A DNA stretch of 64,000 nucleotides, taken from the NCBI RefSeq assembly GCF_014202695.1, contig NZ_JACHHH010000005.1:93790-157789 (forward strand). Direction: 5' to 3'. The notes under the pieces were generated by a model. The model saw nothing but the letters and a program-made list of their open reading frames with translations. It was not told where the DNA came from and ran no database searches. Every line of letters begins with the position of its first letter. Within the stretch, counting starts at the first letter, position 1. The position numbers and the translations under genes are program-made. Source of the stretch: Oribacterium sinus (lineage in GTDB: Bacteria > Bacillota > Clostridia > Lachnospirales > Lachnospiraceae). Below, piece after piece: positions 37,299 through 46,532 of the stretch.

Positions 37299-37667
37299 TT
37301 ATAATACTTCCGGTGCGAGGGATACGATCTTCATGTAACCATGATCTCTTAACTCTCTTGCTACCGGTCCAAAGATACGGGTGCCCTTTGCGGTATTATC
37401 CTCCTTGAGGATAACTGCTGCGTTCTCATCGAAACGGATATAGCTACCATCTTTTCTTCTGGTCTCATCCACTGTACGAACCACAACGGCCTTTACAACG
37501 TCACCCTTCTTAACCTGTCCGCCGGGAATAGCGTCCTTTACGGAAGCTACAATGATGTCTCCGATGGCGGCATATCTTCTGGTAGAGCCTCCCATAACAC
37601 GGATGCAAAGAAGCTCTCTTGCACCTGTGTTATCAGCAACTCTAAGTCTTGTTTCCTGCTGAATCAT
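37299..37667 (-). CDS. rplN: 50S ribosomal protein L14
   Basis: 122 residues. [20 protein letters not shown] start and C-terminal [24 protein letters not shown] are the classic ends of L14. Confidence 0.99.
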   Translation of the reverse strand: MIQQETRLRVADNTGARELLCIRVMGGSTRRYAAIGDIIVASVKDAIPGGQVKKGDVVKAVVVRTVDETRRKDGSYIRFDENAAVILKEDNTAKGTRIFGPVARELRDHGYMKIVSLAPEVL

Positions 37668-37691
37668 ATATGCTCCTTCCTTGCTCCTATA

Positions 37692-37946
37692 TTACTTCGC
37701 CTTCTCAATGATGGAAGTAAGTCTCCATCTCTTGGTCTTAGATAAAGGTCTGGTTGCCATTACCTTAACTGTATCTCCCTCACCAGCCTCATTGTTCTCA
37801 TCATGAGCGTAAATCTTAACGGTACGCTTTACGATTTTTCCAATAAGAGGGTGCTTCACGTGATCTTCAATAGCGATAACGATGGTCTTGTCCATCTTTG
37901 CACTAACCACCTTACCGGTACGGGTTTTTCTCAGATTTCTTTCCAT
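37692..37946 (-). CDS. rpsQ: 30S ribosomal protein S17
   Basis: 84 residues from ATG at 37946 (MERNLRKTR), which matches family starts and has GGGAG 9 bases upstream; an in-frame start 7 codons earlier overlaps rpmC by 4 bp and is less likely. The core [17 protein letters not shown] is intact. Confidence 0.96.
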   Translation of the reverse strand: MERNLRKTRTGKVVSAKMDKTIVIAIEDHVKHPLIGKIVKRTVKIYAHDENNEAGEGDTVKVMATRPLSKTKRWRLTSIIEKAK

Positions 37947-37963
37947 TATTCTGTTCTCCCTTC

Positions 37964-38167
37964 TCACGCTTTCGCTTTCTCAGTGATAACAGTCTGAATC
38001 CGAGCGATGTTTTTCCGAACCTCGGTAATGCGGGCTGTATTATCCAACTGATTGGTTGCATTCTGGAATCGCAGATTGAAAAGTTCTTTCTTTGCGGAAA
38101 CCAGCTCTTCATTCAGCTGCTCAGCTGACTTTGCCTTCAGCTCTTCTAAATATGTTTTCTTTTTCAT
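37964..38167 (-). CDS. rpmC: 50S ribosomal protein L29
   Basis: 67 residues, two helices; [21 protein letters not shown] and [18 protein letters not shown] match L29 near the peptide exit. It shares its first base with the rplP stop. Confidence 0.97.
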   Translation of the reverse strand: MKKKTYLEELKAKSAEQLNEELVSAKKELFNLRFQNATNQLDNTARITEVRKNIARIQTVITEKAKA

Positions 38168-38595
38168 TAGTTATCACCGCCTTCCAGATCTGCCTTTGCG
38201 ACGATTTTGCAGTTACAAGGAAGCTTGTGAGAAGCAAGACGTAATGCCTCTCTTGCAATTTCCTCCGGTACACCGGCAATCTCAAATAACACGCGTCCCG
38301 GCTTAACTACTGCAACCCAGTACTCTGTAGCACCCTTTCCGGATCCCATACGTACTCCCAAGGGCTTTGCAGATACAGGCTTGTCTGGAAAAATGTCGAT
38401 CCAAACCTTACCGCCACGCTTAATGTATCTTGTAAGGGCAACTCTGGCTGCCTCGATCTGATTGGATCTGATCCAACAAGGTTCAGTGGAAATAATTCCG
38501 AATTCTCCATGGCTAACGGTATTGCCTCTAGTAGCCTTACCGGTCATTCTTCCGCGCATCTGCTTACGGAATTTCGTTCTCTTAGGCATTAACAT
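38167..38595 (-). CDS. rplP: 50S ribosomal protein L16
   Basis: 142 residues; [20 protein letters not shown] near the start and [20 protein letters not shown] in the middle. Start at MLM or at the second methionine (38589). It binds near the A-site tRNA. Confidence 0.98.
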   Translation of the reverse strand: MLMPKRTKFRKQMRGRMTGKATRGNTVSHGEFGIISTEPCWIRSNQIEAARVALTRYIKRGGKVWIDIFPDKPVSAKPLGVRMGSGKGATEYWVAVVKPGRVLFEIAGVPEEIAREALRLASHKLPCNCKIVAKADLEGGDN

Positions 38596-38597
38596 AA

Positions 38598-39260
38598 TTA
38601 TTTCTCGCTCCCTTCCTTATTTTTCTTGGCAGGAAGTACCTCGCCCTTGTAAATCCATACCTTTACTCCTAATTTTCCATAGGTAGTATCGGCCTCAGCA
38701 AATCCATAATCGATATCTGCACGAAGAGTCTGAAGAGGAATTGTTCCCTCGCTATAGAACTCACGTCTTGCGATATCCGCTCCGCCCAAACGTCCACCAA
38801 CGGAAGCCTTAATTCCCAAAGCTCCTGCCTTCATGGTTCTGGACATAGCCTGCTTCAAAGCTCTACGGAAAGATACACGGTTCTCTAAGGACAACGCGAT
38901 ACTTTCTGCAACAAGCTGTGCATCTCTATCCGGTCTCTTGATTTCCTTGATATCGATGAAGATGTTCTTGTTGGTAATCTTCTGAACATCCTTCTTTAAC
39001 TTCTCGATTTCCGCTCCGCCCTTACCGATAACGTATCCGGGCTTAGCAGTAAATACGATAATGCGAACCTTATCCTCAGCCGCTCTCTCGATTTCAATCT
39101 TAGAGACATTTGCGGAATACAGCTTCTTCTTTAAAAATTCTCTGATCTTGTGATCTTCGATAAGATTATCTGCAAAGTTTTTCTTGTCTGCATACCACTT
39201 AGAATCCCAGTCCTTAATGATACCGACTCTCATACCGTGCGGATTGACTTTCTGTCCCAT
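38598..39260 (-). CDS. rpsC: 30S ribosomal protein S3
   Basis: 220 residues. [20 protein letters not shown] start, KH domain with [13 protein letters not shown] and C-terminal [19 protein letters not shown]. Part of the mRNA entry site. Confidence 0.99.
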   Translation of the reverse strand: MGQKVNPHGMRVGIIKDWDSKWYADKKNFADNLIEDHKIREFLKKKLYSANVSKIEIERAAEDKVRIIVFTAKPGYVIGKGGAEIEKLKKDVQKITNKNIFIDIKEIKRPDRDAQLVAESIALSLENRVSFRRALKQAMSRTMKAGALGIKASVGGRLGGADIARREFYSEGTIPLQTLRADIDYGFAEADTTYGKLGVKVWIYKGEVLPAKKNKEGSEK

Positions 39261-39271
39261 TCCTTGCCTCC

Positions 39272-39661
39272 TTACTTTCTTTCGTCCAGAATAACAGTGA
39301 TGTGTGAGCTTCTCTTGAAGATTCTATAAGCTCTACCCTGTGCTCTTGGGTGGATTCTCTTTAATGTTGGAGCTGCATTTGCGAAGCACTCTGCAACATA
39401 AAGATTCTCTCTATTCATATTGTTATTGTTTTCTGCATTAGCAGCTGCGGACGCAAGAAGTTTCTTAACCAATGTGGAAGCATATCTTGGGTTATAGGTA
39501 ACGATTCCCAATGCCTCTTCCAAGCCCTTGCCACGAATAGCATCTAAAACAAAGCAAGCTTTCTGTACAGACACTCTAGCATAAGAAAGCTTAGCGGAAG
39601 GTCTTTTATCTTTATTTGCATTTCTCTCTCTTTTAATCTGAGATCTATGACCTTTTGACAT
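39272..39661 (-). CDS. rplV: 50S ribosomal protein L22
   Basis: 129 residues. The core [20 protein letters not shown] and the tunnel-lining hairpin with [19 protein letters not shown] are typical. Changes in this hairpin cause macrolide resistance in other bacteria; none of the known alterations is obvious. Confidence 0.98.
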   Translation of the reverse strand: MSKGHRSQIKRERNANKDKRPSAKLSYARVSVQKACFVLDAIRGKGLEEALGIVTYNPRYASTLVKKLLASAAANAENNNNMNRENLYVAECFANAAPTLKRIHPRAQGRAYRIFKRSSHITVILDERK

Positions 39662-39689
39662 TTTTCATGTCCTCCTTTCTCTATGCAGA

Positions 39690-39968
39690 TTATCCTCTTC
39701 TTTCGTCGCCGTTACCGTGATGTCCGCGGTAAGTTCTTGTTGCAACGAATTCTCCCAGCTTGTGTCCTACCATGTCCTCTGTAACGTATACAGGTACATG
39801 CTTTCTTCCGTCATGAACCGCAATGGTGTGTCCAACAAATGACGGGAAGATTGTGGAACGACGAGACCAAGTTTTCACTACTGTCTTTTGATTCTGTGCA
39901 TTCAGTGCATCCACAGCCTTTAAAAGACTCTGATCTGCAAATGGTCCTTTTTTAATAGAACGTGCCAT
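39690..39968 (-). CDS. rpsS: 30S ribosomal protein S19
   Basis: 92 residues. [19 protein letters not shown] and [20 protein letters not shown] are diagnostic. It contacts S13 in the head. Confidence 0.99.
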   Translation of the reverse strand: MARSIKKGPFADQSLLKAVDALNAQNQKTVVKTWSRRSTIFPSFVGHTIAVHDGRKHVPVYVTEDMVGHKLGEFVATRTYRGHHGNGDERRG

Positions 39969-39987
39969 TTTTCTTTCTCCTCCTCAA

Positions 39988-40833
39988 TTATTTGATGGCT
40001 CTACCATCACGTCTTCTTACGATAAGCTTATTGGAAAGCTTCTTCTTGTTTCTGGTCTTCAAACCAAGTGCAGGCTTACCCCAAGGTGTGCTAGGTCCGC
40101 TCCGTCCGATAGGAGCTCTACCTTCTCCACCTCCGTGTGGGTGGTCGTTAGGGTTCATAACAGATCCGCGAACTGTTGGACGGATACCCATGTGACGCTT
40201 TCTTCCTGCCTTACCAAGATTGATGAGGTTGTGGTCTCCGTTACCTACTACACCGATGGTTGCACGGCACTCGATAGGAACCATTCTCATTTCTCCGGAA
40301 GGAAGTCTTAAGGTTGCATACTTTCCTTCTCTCGCCATAAGCTGTGCTGCATTTCCTGCGGAACGAACCAGCTGTGCTCCCTTACCGGGCTTTAACTCGA
40401 TAGCATGAATTTCGGAACCTACAGGGATAGCGGACAATGGTAAGCAGTTTCCTACTCTTGCCTCTGCCTCTGCTCCGGACATAACCTTCATCCCGTCAGT
40501 TAAACCGTTAGGTGCAAGGATGTATGCCTTGGATCCGTCTGCATAAGAGAGAAGTGCGATGTTTGCGGAACGGTTTGGATCGTACTCGATACCTACAACA
40601 GTTGCCACAATGCCGTCCTTACTGTTTCTCTTAAAGTCGATAATTCTGTACTTCTGCTTATTTCCACCACCGTGGTGACGAACAGTGATCTTACCCTGGT
40701 TATTTCTACCGGCAGTCTTTTTATTCTTAGCCAAAAGAGATTTTTCCGGTGTCTTCTTGGTAACTTCAGCGAAGTCGGAACCGGTCATATTTCTTCTGGA
40801 CGGTGTATAAGCTTTATATGTCTTAATACCCAT
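39988..40833 (-). CDS. rplB: 50S ribosomal protein L2
   Basis: 281 residues. [18 protein letters not shown] start, then [17 protein letters not shown] and the C-terminal [20 protein letters not shown], which holds the conserved histidine near the peptidyl-transferase centre. Confidence 0.99.
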   Translation of the reverse strand: MGIKTYKAYTPSRRNMTGSDFAEVTKKTPEKSLLAKNKKTAGRNNQGKITVRHHGGGNKQKYRIIDFKRNSKDGIVATVVGIEYDPNRSANIALLSYADGSKAYILAPNGLTDGMKVMSGAEAEARVGNCLPLSAIPVGSEIHAIELKPGKGAQLVRSAGNAAQLMAREGKYATLRLPSGEMRMVPIECRATIGVVGNGDHNLINLGKAGRKRHMGIRPTVRGSVMNPNDHPHGGGEGRAPIGRSGPSTPWGKPALGLKTRNKKKLSNKLIVRRRDGRAIK

Positions 40834-40895
40834 TTTCCTTTTTCTCCTTCTTTCTGCGTATAATTGAGAAATTTTTTCACGCAGTTCTTAGCAAT

Positions 40896-41195
40896 TTACA
40901 GTGCGCTGAAAATCTCGATTTCTTTAGACTCAGCAGTCAATGTAACGATTGCCTTCTTAGTCTTAGCTGTCTTTCCGAATACCATTCCTCTTCTTTTCTT
41001 CTTTCCGTCAAGGTTCATGGTGTTAACAGCCTTTACCTTTGTTCCTTCGAACATCTTCTCTACAGCTTCTCTGATCTGAATCTTGTTCGCTTCAGGATTT
41101 ACCAGGAAGGTGTACTTTTTCTCGCTCATGTCTGCCATGGACTTCTCAGTCACAACAGGGCGAAGAATCACATCGAAATATTGTAAGTTAGCCAT
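40896..41195 (-). CDS. rplW: 50S ribosomal protein L23
   Basis: 99 residues with [19 protein letters not shown] and [21 protein letters not shown]23 forms the docking site at the tunnel exit. It shares one base with the rplD stop. Confidence 0.98.
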   Translation of the reverse strand: MANLQYFDVILRPVVTEKSMADMSEKKYTFLVNPEANKIQIREAVEKMFEGTKVKAVNTMNLDGKKKRRGMVFGKTAKTKKAIVTLTAESKEIEIFSAL

Positions 41196-41815
41196 TATGC
41201 GTATACCTCCTCAAGTTTTAAAAGAGCCGCCTTTGTAGCTAATACAGTGCCGTACTTCAAAACATCGTAAACGTTTAACTCGTTAACCTGAGCTGTCTTT
41301 ACATTCTGAATATTTCTTGCAGAAAGCACAGTATTCTGATCATTCTGATCCAGAAGAACGAAAGCCTTGTTTACCTTGAAAGCGTCTAACATGCTCTGGA
41401 AGTTCTTGGTCTTGATTTCGTCGAAACGAATCTCATCCAATACAATAAGCTTGTTCTCTGCCACTGCGTTAGACAGTGCAGACTTTAACGCTGCTCTCTT
41501 TTCCTTCTTGTTCATGCCGGTGGTGTAATCTCTTGGAGTCGGGGCAAATACTACTCCGCCGCCCTTCCACTGCGGGGCACGAATGGAACCTTGTCTTGCA
41601 TGACCTGTTCCCTTTTGTCTCCAAGGCTTTCTTCCGCCTCCGGAAACCTCTGCACGAGTAAGGGCTTTCTGTGTTCCCTGACGCTTGTTAGCAAGCTGTG
41701 CAACTACTGCGAGGTGTAATAAGTGCTCGTGAACCGGTGCTGCGAAAATCGCATCATTCAGATCCATCTTGCCAACTTCCTTACCCTGCATATTAAATAC
41801 AGATACGTTAGCCAT
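41195..41815 (-). CDS. rplD: 50S ribosomal protein L4
   Basis: 206 residues. The tunnel loop [19 protein letters not shown] is intact. In some bacteria L4 represses its own operon through the S10 leader; whether this happens here is unknown. Confidence 0.98.
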   Translation of the reverse strand: MANVSVFNMQGKEVGKMDLNDAIFAAPVHEHLLHLAVVAQLANKRQGTQKALTRAEVSGGGRKPWRQKGTGHARQGSIRAPQWKGGGVVFAPTPRDYTTGMNKKEKRAALKSALSNAVAENKLIVLDEIRFDEIKTKNFQSMLDAFKVNKAFVLLDQNDQNTVLSARNIQNVKTAQVNELNVYDVLKYGTVLATKAALLKLEEVYA

Positions 41816-41841
41816 TAGTATGTTCCTCCTTCCTTCTCGTC

Positions 41842-42471
41842 TTAGGACTTAACAGCTTCTTTGATGGTTACAAGAGCCTTCTTTGGTCCCGGAACCGCAC
41901 CCTTTACCAGGATTAATCCCTGTTCTGCATCAACCTTCACTACAGTAAGGTTCTGAGTAGTAACCTTTACCGCACCCATGTGAGAGGGCATTCCCTTACC
42001 GGGAAGTACTCTGGATGGTGTTGCAGATGTACCGTTAGATCCCTGATGACGATGGAACTTAGAACCGTGGGTCATTGGTCCTCTGTGCTGTCCATATTTC
42101 TTAATAGCAGATGCAAATCCCTTACCCTTGGAAGTAGCACTTACGTCTACCTTATCTCCCTCGGCGAAGATATCTGCCTTAATCTCATCTTTAACCTTAT
42201 ACTCTTCTGCATTCTCAAAACGGAATTCTCTTAAGAATCTCTTGTAAGAAACGCCGGCCTTGTCGAACTGTCCCTTAAGAGGCTTGTTCACCAGCTTCTC
42301 TCTCTTCTCTAAAAATCCCACCTGAACTGCCTTGTAACCGTCGTTCTCAAGGGTCTTTACCTGGGTAACCACGCAAGGACCGGCCTGCAGTACAGTTACT
42401 GGAATCAACACACCATTTTCATCCCAAATCTGTGTCATTCCTACTTTTGTTGCCAAAATAGCTTTCTTCAT
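41842..42471 (-). CDS. rplC: 50S ribosomal protein L3
   Basis: 209 residues. [20 protein letters not shown] start and [20 protein letters not shown], including the glutamine methylated in some bacteria, are present. Confidence 0.98.
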   Translation of the reverse strand: MKKAILATKVGMTQIWDENGVLIPVTVLQAGPCVVTQVKTLENDGYKAVQVGFLEKREKLVNKPLKGQFDKAGVSYKRFLREFRFENAEEYKVKDEIKADIFAEGDKVDVSATSKGKGFASAIKKYGQHRGPMTHGSKFHRHQGSNGTSATPSRVLPGKGMPSHMGAVKVTTQNLTVVKVDAEQGLILVKGAVPGPKKALVTIKEAVKS

Positions 42472-42516
42472 CTGTTCTCCTTTCTACAGCGGAACCGTAA
42501 TCGGTTCATACTAGAA

Positions 42517-42834
42517 TTATTTGTTTTTCATCTTGATGTCTACGAAAACACCTGCGGGCATCTCCAATCTCTGTAAGCTGTCCATGGTCTTCTGGTTAGG
42601 ATTGATGACATCAATCAATCTCTTGTGGGTTCTCTGCTCAAACTGCTCGCGAGAATCCTTGTACTTGTGCACTGCACGAAGAATTGTTACAACTTCCTTC
42701 TTGGTAGGAAGAGGTACTGGGCCGGAAACCTGAGAACCTGTCTTCTTGCAGTTCTCTACGATTTTTGCGGCGGATTCGTCCACAAGGCCGTGCTCGTAAG
42801 CCTTGAGGGTGATTCTCATTACTTGACTTGCCAT
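42517..42834 (-). CDS. rpsJ: 30S ribosomal protein S10
   Basis: 105 residues. [20 protein letters not shown] and [20 protein letters not shown] are typical. It is the first gene of the S10 operon. GGAGG lies about 12 bases before ATG, a long spacing filled with a T-run. Confidence 0.98.
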   Translation of the reverse strand: MASQVMRITLKAYEHGLVDESAAKIVENCKKTGSQVSGPVPLPTKKEVVTILRAVHKYKDSREQFEQRTHKRLIDVINPNQKTMDSLQRLEMPAGVFVDIKMKNK

Positions 42835-43078
42835 AAAAAAAGTCGCCTCCTATCGGGTTATTGACGATAAGTTGGTGACTGTACACGTTTCCGCGCGTAT
42901 CTTTTAAAAATACACACGCCGCACCCGCTGCTTGGTGCTTAGATTGTAGTACAGTGACCTGCCGTCAGTTTCAAAACTTGACATTCGCTCCAGAAAGCTC
43001 TCTGTAGAAACTTATACATTACTGCTTTCATTTCTATAGTAATCTTTTCCTTCAACGCTATCATGCCACAGCCGTACT
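42835..43078 (-). other. S10 operon leader, about 235 nt, structured
   Basis: The transcript from the promoter at 43079-43107 has a leader of about 235 nt before rpsJ. It contains GAAGGAAAAG, then ATTACT/AGTAAT able to form a hairpin, ACAGAGAGC, a GCACC/GGGTGC hairpin and a GTGTGTAT/ATACGCGC stem just before the ribosome site. Such length and structure suggest translational feedback or attenuation. No standard riboswitch is recognised with confidence. Confidence 0.55.
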
Positions 43079-43107
43079 AAAATACCATATCCCCGGGCAG
43101 AAAGCAA
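43079..43107 (-). promoter_or_regulatory. Main promoter of the S10 operon
   Basis: TTGCTT (43102-43107) and TATTTT (43079-43084) with 17-bp spacing on the minus strand, and a TG one base before the -10 (extended -10). It lies between the apbE terminator and rpsJ, about 245 bp upstream of the rpsJ start. Confidence 0.65.
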
Positions 43108-43223
43108 GATTTATCCCGCTTTTTTTGCACAAAATCAAAAACATGAGAAAAACCTCTTATCGTCTCGAATCCTTGTTTTCGGATTCAATTCCACGCTGCC
43201 GTGCGTGTCGCATAAGTATAATA

Positions 43224-43252
43224 GAAAAAAGAAGTCTTGTAAAGACTTCTTT
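43224..43252 (-). terminator. Terminator of the apbE unit
   Basis: GAAAGAAGTC-TTTACAA-GACTTCTTTTTT on the minus strand, beginning right at the apbE stop codon. Strong stem plus T-run. Confidence 0.88.
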
Positions 43253-44370
43253 CACTTGTCAGCCGATATTTTCCTCAAAAAATTCTCCGTATACTCTTGT
43301 GTTCCATCCGGCTCAATCCACATCGCTTCCACATCCGCTCCGCCATCCTGAATCTTCTTCAGAAGCGCTTTTCCCTCTTTCACATCCAGAATAAAAAGAG
43401 CCGTAGAAAGCCCGTCCGCAAGGCCGGAATCCTTGGTCAAAATGCTTACGGAACGGTGGCGGTCAGCCGGCATCCCTGTTCTCGGGTCCACGATATGGGC
43501 ATATCGCTTTCCGTTTACCACATAAAAACGCTCATAGTCTCCACTGGTGACCAAAGAAGTGTCTTCAATTTCTCCCGCCACCGCAAACTGTTCTTCATCC
43601 TGTCCATCCACGTAAAAGGGATTTTCCACGGGGCAAACCCAGCGTTTTCCGTCTCCCCTTTTTCCGATAGCCCTCAGGTTTCCGCCAATATTCAGTAAAT
43701 AATGCTTAGCACCGGCTTCTTCCAGAAGCTCTGCGGCCCTTTCCACGGACCAGCCCTTGGCAATACCGCCTACATCCAGCCTAAGCTCAGGATCTTGAAA
43801 ATACACGGTGGAGTTTTCTTCATCCAAAATTAAATCCTCAATATTACAATGTTTGGACGCCTCCAAAAGAGCAGTTTCCTCCGGAAGACTTGCATTTTCC
43901 GGATTGGCAATGCCTGCCTCCCGGTAATCGTGCCAGATTCGCAGCACTGCCCCGTAGGCAATATTTACCTCTCCATCGGTCTTTTCATATATTTCCTTTC
44001 CGAACTTCAGTAAGGCCATTATCTCCGGATCCACCTTTACCGGAGCAGTGCCGGCATTTTCATTTACATACTTTAAGTTCTGCACTCCGGGATAATCGTC
44101 ATACACATCAAAAAGCTGATGGAGCTCCTGCAGGCGCTTATGCACTGCCTTAAAGTTTTTCTGAAAATCACCTTCATTACCCTCGTAGCCGATGACCAGA
44201 GAAACCGTATCAAAGACATCCATAAACTGGTCCTGGTAGCGATTCTTCTTTCCGCAGCCGCTAAGAAGAAGGCAGACACTGAGGACAAGGCAAGCGCCAA
44301 GGGCAAGACAGGACTTTCGAAAGCGTAAAAAAGAAAAAGAAGCATGAGGAAATGTCTTTTTAGTGCTCAC
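43252..44370 (-). CDS. apbE: FAD:protein FMN transferase lipoprotein ApbE
   Basis: 372 residues. A lipobox LLSGC gives lipidation near residue 39. Family motifs: DVGGIAKGW near 203, LLNIGGNLRAIG and TSGDYERFYVVNGKRYAHIVDPRTG, with the Asp/Thr Mg ligands near the end. The enzyme links FMN covalently to Thr residues of Rnf/Nqr subunits and other extracytoplasmic flavoproteins. The start is GTG, overlapping the GNAT gene by 11 bp and lacking a close strong ribosome site, so translation is probably coupled. No rnf genes are in the window. Confidence 0.93.
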   Translation of the reverse strand: MSTKKTFPHASFSFLRFRKSCLALGACLVLSVCLLLSGCGKKNRYQDQFMDVFDTVSLVIGYEGNEGDFQKNFKAVHKRLQELHQLFDVYDDYPGVQNLKYVNENAGTAPVKVDPEIMALLKFGKEIYEKTDGEVNIAYGAVLRIWHDYREAGIANPENASLPEETALLEASKHCNIEDLILDEENSTVYFQDPELRLDVGGIAKGWSVERAAELLEEAGAKHYLLNIGGNLRAIGKRGDGKRWVCPVENPFYVDGQDEEQFAVAGEIEDTSLVTSGDYERFYVVNGKRYAHIVDPRTGMPADRHRSVSILTKDSGLADGLSTALFILDVKEGKALLKKIQDGGADVEAMWIEPDGTQEYTENFLRKISADK

Positions 44371-44644
44371 GATACAAAATCCCCTCTTCCTCTTTGTGAC
44401 GGGCGAACCATGTCTTTACATAGGGGCAGGTGGGAAGAATTTTTCCGCCCTGTCCCTTAACCTCTGCAATAGCTTTTTCCACCAAGGTTCCTGCAATCCC
44501 CTGTCCTCGGAGAGAGGGGTCCACAAAGGTATGGTCAAACTCATAGACCTTTTCCTCTTCTATATAATAAGGAAAAGTTATTTCCGCCAGTACTTTTCCG
44601 GCCTCTTCATAGCGAATCTGATGCTTCTCTATTTTCCATTCCAT
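44360..44644 (-). CDS. Small GNAT-type N-acetyltransferase (YjdJ-like)
   Basis: 94 residues from ATG at 44644, which follows AGGAG by 6 bases; an upstream start has no such site. FDHTFVDPSLRGQGIAGTLV contains the acetyl-CoA loop RGQGIA, and PTCPYVKTWFARHKE is the typical end of this short single-domain subgroup. Substrate unknown. It overlaps apbE. Confidence 0.85.
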   Translation of the reverse strand: MEWKIEKHQIRYEEAGKVLAEITFPYYIEEEKVYEFDHTFVDPSLRGQGIAGTLVEKAIAEVKGQGGKILPTCPYVKTWFARHKEEEGILYREH

Positions 44645-44770
44645 AAACTGCTCCTTTCTAAAAAACAGCAAAACCGCTCTTCGGTTTAGCCTTTAAATCC
44701 ATTTTTCAACAAGAAAAAGTAAAGATGTCTTCTGTAACAAAGTTAGTTTACTATAACATTTTTTCTTCAC

Positions 44771-44857
44771 AAAAAAAAGCTTCACTTTCCTCCGACAGAA
44801 CTGAACTGTTCTCCCCCCAGACTAAACCAGTCTGCATTATGGAAAAGAAGCTTTTTT
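44771..44857. terminator. Large structured bidirectional terminator
   Basis: AAAAAAAGCTTC(A)CTTTCC at 44771-44790 can pair with GGAAAAGAAGCTTTTTT at 44841-44857; A- and T-runs on both sides allow termination in either direction. Inside lie two smaller hairpins, AGAAC/GTTCT and CAGACT/AGTCTG, so the RNA could form a branched junction. It directly follows the DUF421 gene stop. Confidence 0.7.
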
Positions 44858-44863
44858 CTTTTT

Positions 44864-45211
44864 TTAGCATTCTCTATGATTTATACGGAAATAACTTAAG
44901 CTCTCCTTTGTTACATTCACTACGGGAAGGGCAATACCGTCCAGAACCTGCTTCATTTTTACATTGTGCATCTTCACGTAGCGAAGAAGCAGAACCAGAC
45001 CGCACCAAATCGCCAACACCGCCAGATATTCCCAAATCTTGATGTTGTCGTTATAAATTACACCGCCGATAATACCGCCCAATACATAGTTTTGTACCGC
45101 ATCGGAGGCTGTACTGGGTGCCAGATTGCCTTTTCCTGAGATGTTAATGACAAAAATCAAAGCAAAAAAGCCGATAAATAACTTTTCCGCTACTAAAATG
45201 AATTCCTGCAT
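44864..45211 (-). CDS. DUF421 (YetF-like) membrane protein, short
   Basis: 115 residues. The N-terminal transmembrane part (LFIGFFALIFVINISGKGNL, QNYVLGGIIGGVIYND) matches the DUF421/YetF family. Usual members have a further 50-100 cytoplasmic residues after the third helix; this one ends shortly after KQVLDGIALPVVN, just where that domain should begin. It may be a C-terminally truncated gene or a genuine short form. AGGAGG precedes the start. Function of the family is not established. Confidence 0.75.
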   Translation of the reverse strand: MQEFILVAEKLFIGFFALIFVINISGKGNLAPSTASDAVQNYVLGGIIGGVIYNDNIKIWEYLAVLAIWCGLVLLLRYVKMHNVKMKQVLDGIALPVVNVTKESLSYFRINHREC

Positions 45212-45230
45212 CCTCTTGCCTCCTAACGTT

Positions 45231-45280
45231 TAAAAAGCCGGGAAAGAAAAATGCTCTCTACGCGCTTTCCTTTCCCGGCC
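45231..45280 (-). terminator. Terminator after tRNA-Ser
   Basis: GCCGGGAAAGGAAA pairs with TTTTTCTTTCCCGGC and is followed by TTTTTAAA on the minus strand, immediately after the tRNA-Ser 3' end. Confidence 0.9.
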
Positions 45281-45285
45281 TATCC

Positions 45286-45373
45286 CGGAGATAGAGAGAT
45301 TTGAACTCTCGCGCCGGTTTCCCGACCTACCGCATTTCGAGTGCGGACCCTTCAACCACTTGGGTATATCTCC
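45286..45373 (-). tRNA. tRNA-Ser (anticodon CGA)
   Basis: Acceptor arms GGAGATA/TATCTCC, D-arm CCC..GGG, anticodon stem CCGCA/TGCGG around CTCGAAA (anticodon CGA, codon UCG), a long variable arm GTCGGGAAACCGGC and GAGAGTTCAAATCTCTC T-arm. Class II tRNA of 88 nt including the discriminator G. Confidence 0.95.
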
Positions 45374-45384
45374 TGATTTTTTGT

Positions 45385-45410
45385 AAAAAAAACGGCGAGA
45401 CAGTCTCGCC
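45385..45410 (-). terminator. Terminator between the two tRNAs
   Basis: GGCGAGACTGTCTCGCC, a near-perfect hairpin, then GTTTTTTTT on the minus strand. It lies between tRNA-Leu and tRNA-Ser, so the downstream tRNA depends on read-through or its own start. Confidence 0.9.
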
Positions 45411-45422
45411 ATTCCTTCACAA

Positions 45423-45508
45423 TGCCGGCGACCGGGGTCGAACCGGTATGGGATTTTTGTCCCGCAGGATTTTAAGTCCTGTGCGTCTACCTATTCCGCC
45501 ACGCCGGC
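45423..45508 (-). tRNA. tRNA-Leu (anticodon UAA)
   Basis: Acceptor GCCGGCG/CGCCGGC, anticodon stem CAGGA/TCCTG around CTTAAAA (anticodon TAA), long variable arm CGGGACAAAAATCCCAT and ACCGGTTCGACCCCGGT T-arm. Class II tRNA of 86 nt; CCA is not encoded. Confidence 0.95.
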
Positions 45509-45553
45509 GTTTCAAGTTTCCCTGAAAACGTCGCATTGTTTTGCAACAGTACG

Positions 45554-45582
45554 ATAATACAGAATGTTCCTCTGCTTGTCAA
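45554..45582 (-). promoter_or_regulatory. Strong promoter of the tRNA-Leu gene
   Basis: TTGACA (45577-45582) and TATTAT (45554-45559) with 17-bp spacing on the minus strand, about 45 bp upstream of the tRNA 5' end. Confidence 0.85.
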
Positions 45583-45667
45583 TACGGGGGCAGTAAAAAT
45601 TCAAAAAAGTTTTGAAGATTTGAAGAGTTAATTCTCAAACTAGGTTCCACAACGGGATTTACCCGCG

Positions 45668-45686
45668 GGAATTCCTTTAGAATTCC
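45668..45686. other. Perfect hairpin after the GNAT gene
   Basis: GGAATTC-CTTTA-GAATTCC, a 7-bp perfect stem 20 bp after the acetyltransferase stop. No T-run follows on the minus strand, so termination is doubtful. Confidence 0.6.
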
Positions 45687-45706
45687 TTTTAGAAAATTTG
45701 AAATCT

Positions 45707-46192
45707 TTACGTAAAATAGTCGTAGGCTAAACGCTTGGTTCCATCTCCTACGATAACCTCTCCACAATATTGAAATCCGAAACGCTGAATGGCCCTTTGC
45801 ATGACCTGATTATTCTCATGGGTATCAATCCTAAGGTAGGGATGCTGTTCCTTACAAAACTGAAAGCATAACTGGGCAAGACCGGGAATTTTTCCGGAGG
45901 ATACCACCCGATGAATGACACCATAGGCTTCATTCCTATGCCAAGCTCCTTCATAGATTTCTTTATAATTGGGCTCTTCTCCCACATGAAAATGAAAGAC
46001 CAGCGCAATCTCCTCCGCCTCTCCTACATAGAGATAGCCCTCTTCGATATCCTTTCGAATCAAATCCTCCGGAGGATTATTCTTTCCCCACTGCGTAGGA
46101 TTCCCGTTTTTCTCCATAAATTCTCTGGCCTTTTCGTATAAAGGCATAATCTGCCGTAAATCTTCCGGATTTGCTTTTCGAATCTGTAGCAT
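45707..46192 (-). CDS. GNAT family N-acetyltransferase
   Basis: 161 residues from ATG at 46192, which has AGGAGG 9 bases upstream; the ATG three codons earlier abuts that site. It begins IRKANPEDLRQIMPLYEKAR and has the RIDTHENNQVMQRAIQRFGF segment that is typical of acetyltransferases related to RimI/YjgM. The acetyl-CoA loop is less clear (VVSSGKIPGLA). Substrate unknown. Confidence 0.85.
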   Translation of the reverse strand: MLQIRKANPEDLRQIMPLYEKAREFMEKNGNPTQWGKNNPPEDLIRKDIEEGYLYVGEAEEIALVFHFHVGEEPNYKEIYEGAWHRNEAYGVIHRVVSSGKIPGLAQLCFQFCKEQHPYLRIDTHENNQVMQRAIQRFGFQYCGEVIVGDGTKRLAYDYFT

Positions 46193-46213
46193 AACGGTCA
46201 TCCTCCTAATCTC

Positions 46214-46290
46214 TTTAAAGCTTCTTTGGAAAGTATCGTTGAAAAGTATCTTTGAAAAGCTTCTTTTATAAATTCCTGTTGAAATCCTCG
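46214..46290. repeat. Degenerate 13-bp tandem repeats upstream of the GNAT gene
   Basis: Successive units such as GTATCGTTGAAAA, GTATCTTTGAAAA, GCTTCTTTTATAAA and TTCCTGTTGAAA cover most of the 80 bp before the acetyltransferase start. Confidence 0.7.
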
Positions 46291-46470
46291 TTAAAAAGCC
46301 CCCCCTTGGACTTTATCTCTAAACTTATATGATAGCTGTTTTCAGCGCAAAATAATCACTAAATTATCCATCAAAACTTATTTGTTTTCCACAAAGACTG
46401 TCTTTTTTTCTCTCATTATGACTTTTTCTATTCCCAGGGTAGCGGATAAGCTGATATCCTTACACTTTCC

Positions 46471-46532
46471 CCTATATACTCCACATTCGGATATTATCCG
46501 TAAGTGGATATTATCCGAATGTGGAGTATAGG
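46471..46532. repeat. Large inverted repeat upstream of the Tad operon
   Basis: CCTATATACTCCACATTC... (46471-46499) pairs with ...GAATGTGGAGTATAGG (46505-46532) over about 26 positions, with one 2-base bulge and a short mismatch, leaving a 5-base centre. The element GGATATTATCCG also occurs twice as a direct repeat inside it. Outer GGTAGC/GCTACC can extend the structure. It ends about 20 bp before the TATAAT of the pilus operon. Confidence 0.9.

Noticed and set aside
46471-46532. Invertible promoter flanked by inverted repeats
   Set aside because: The centre is only about 5 bases and no recombinase gene is nearby.
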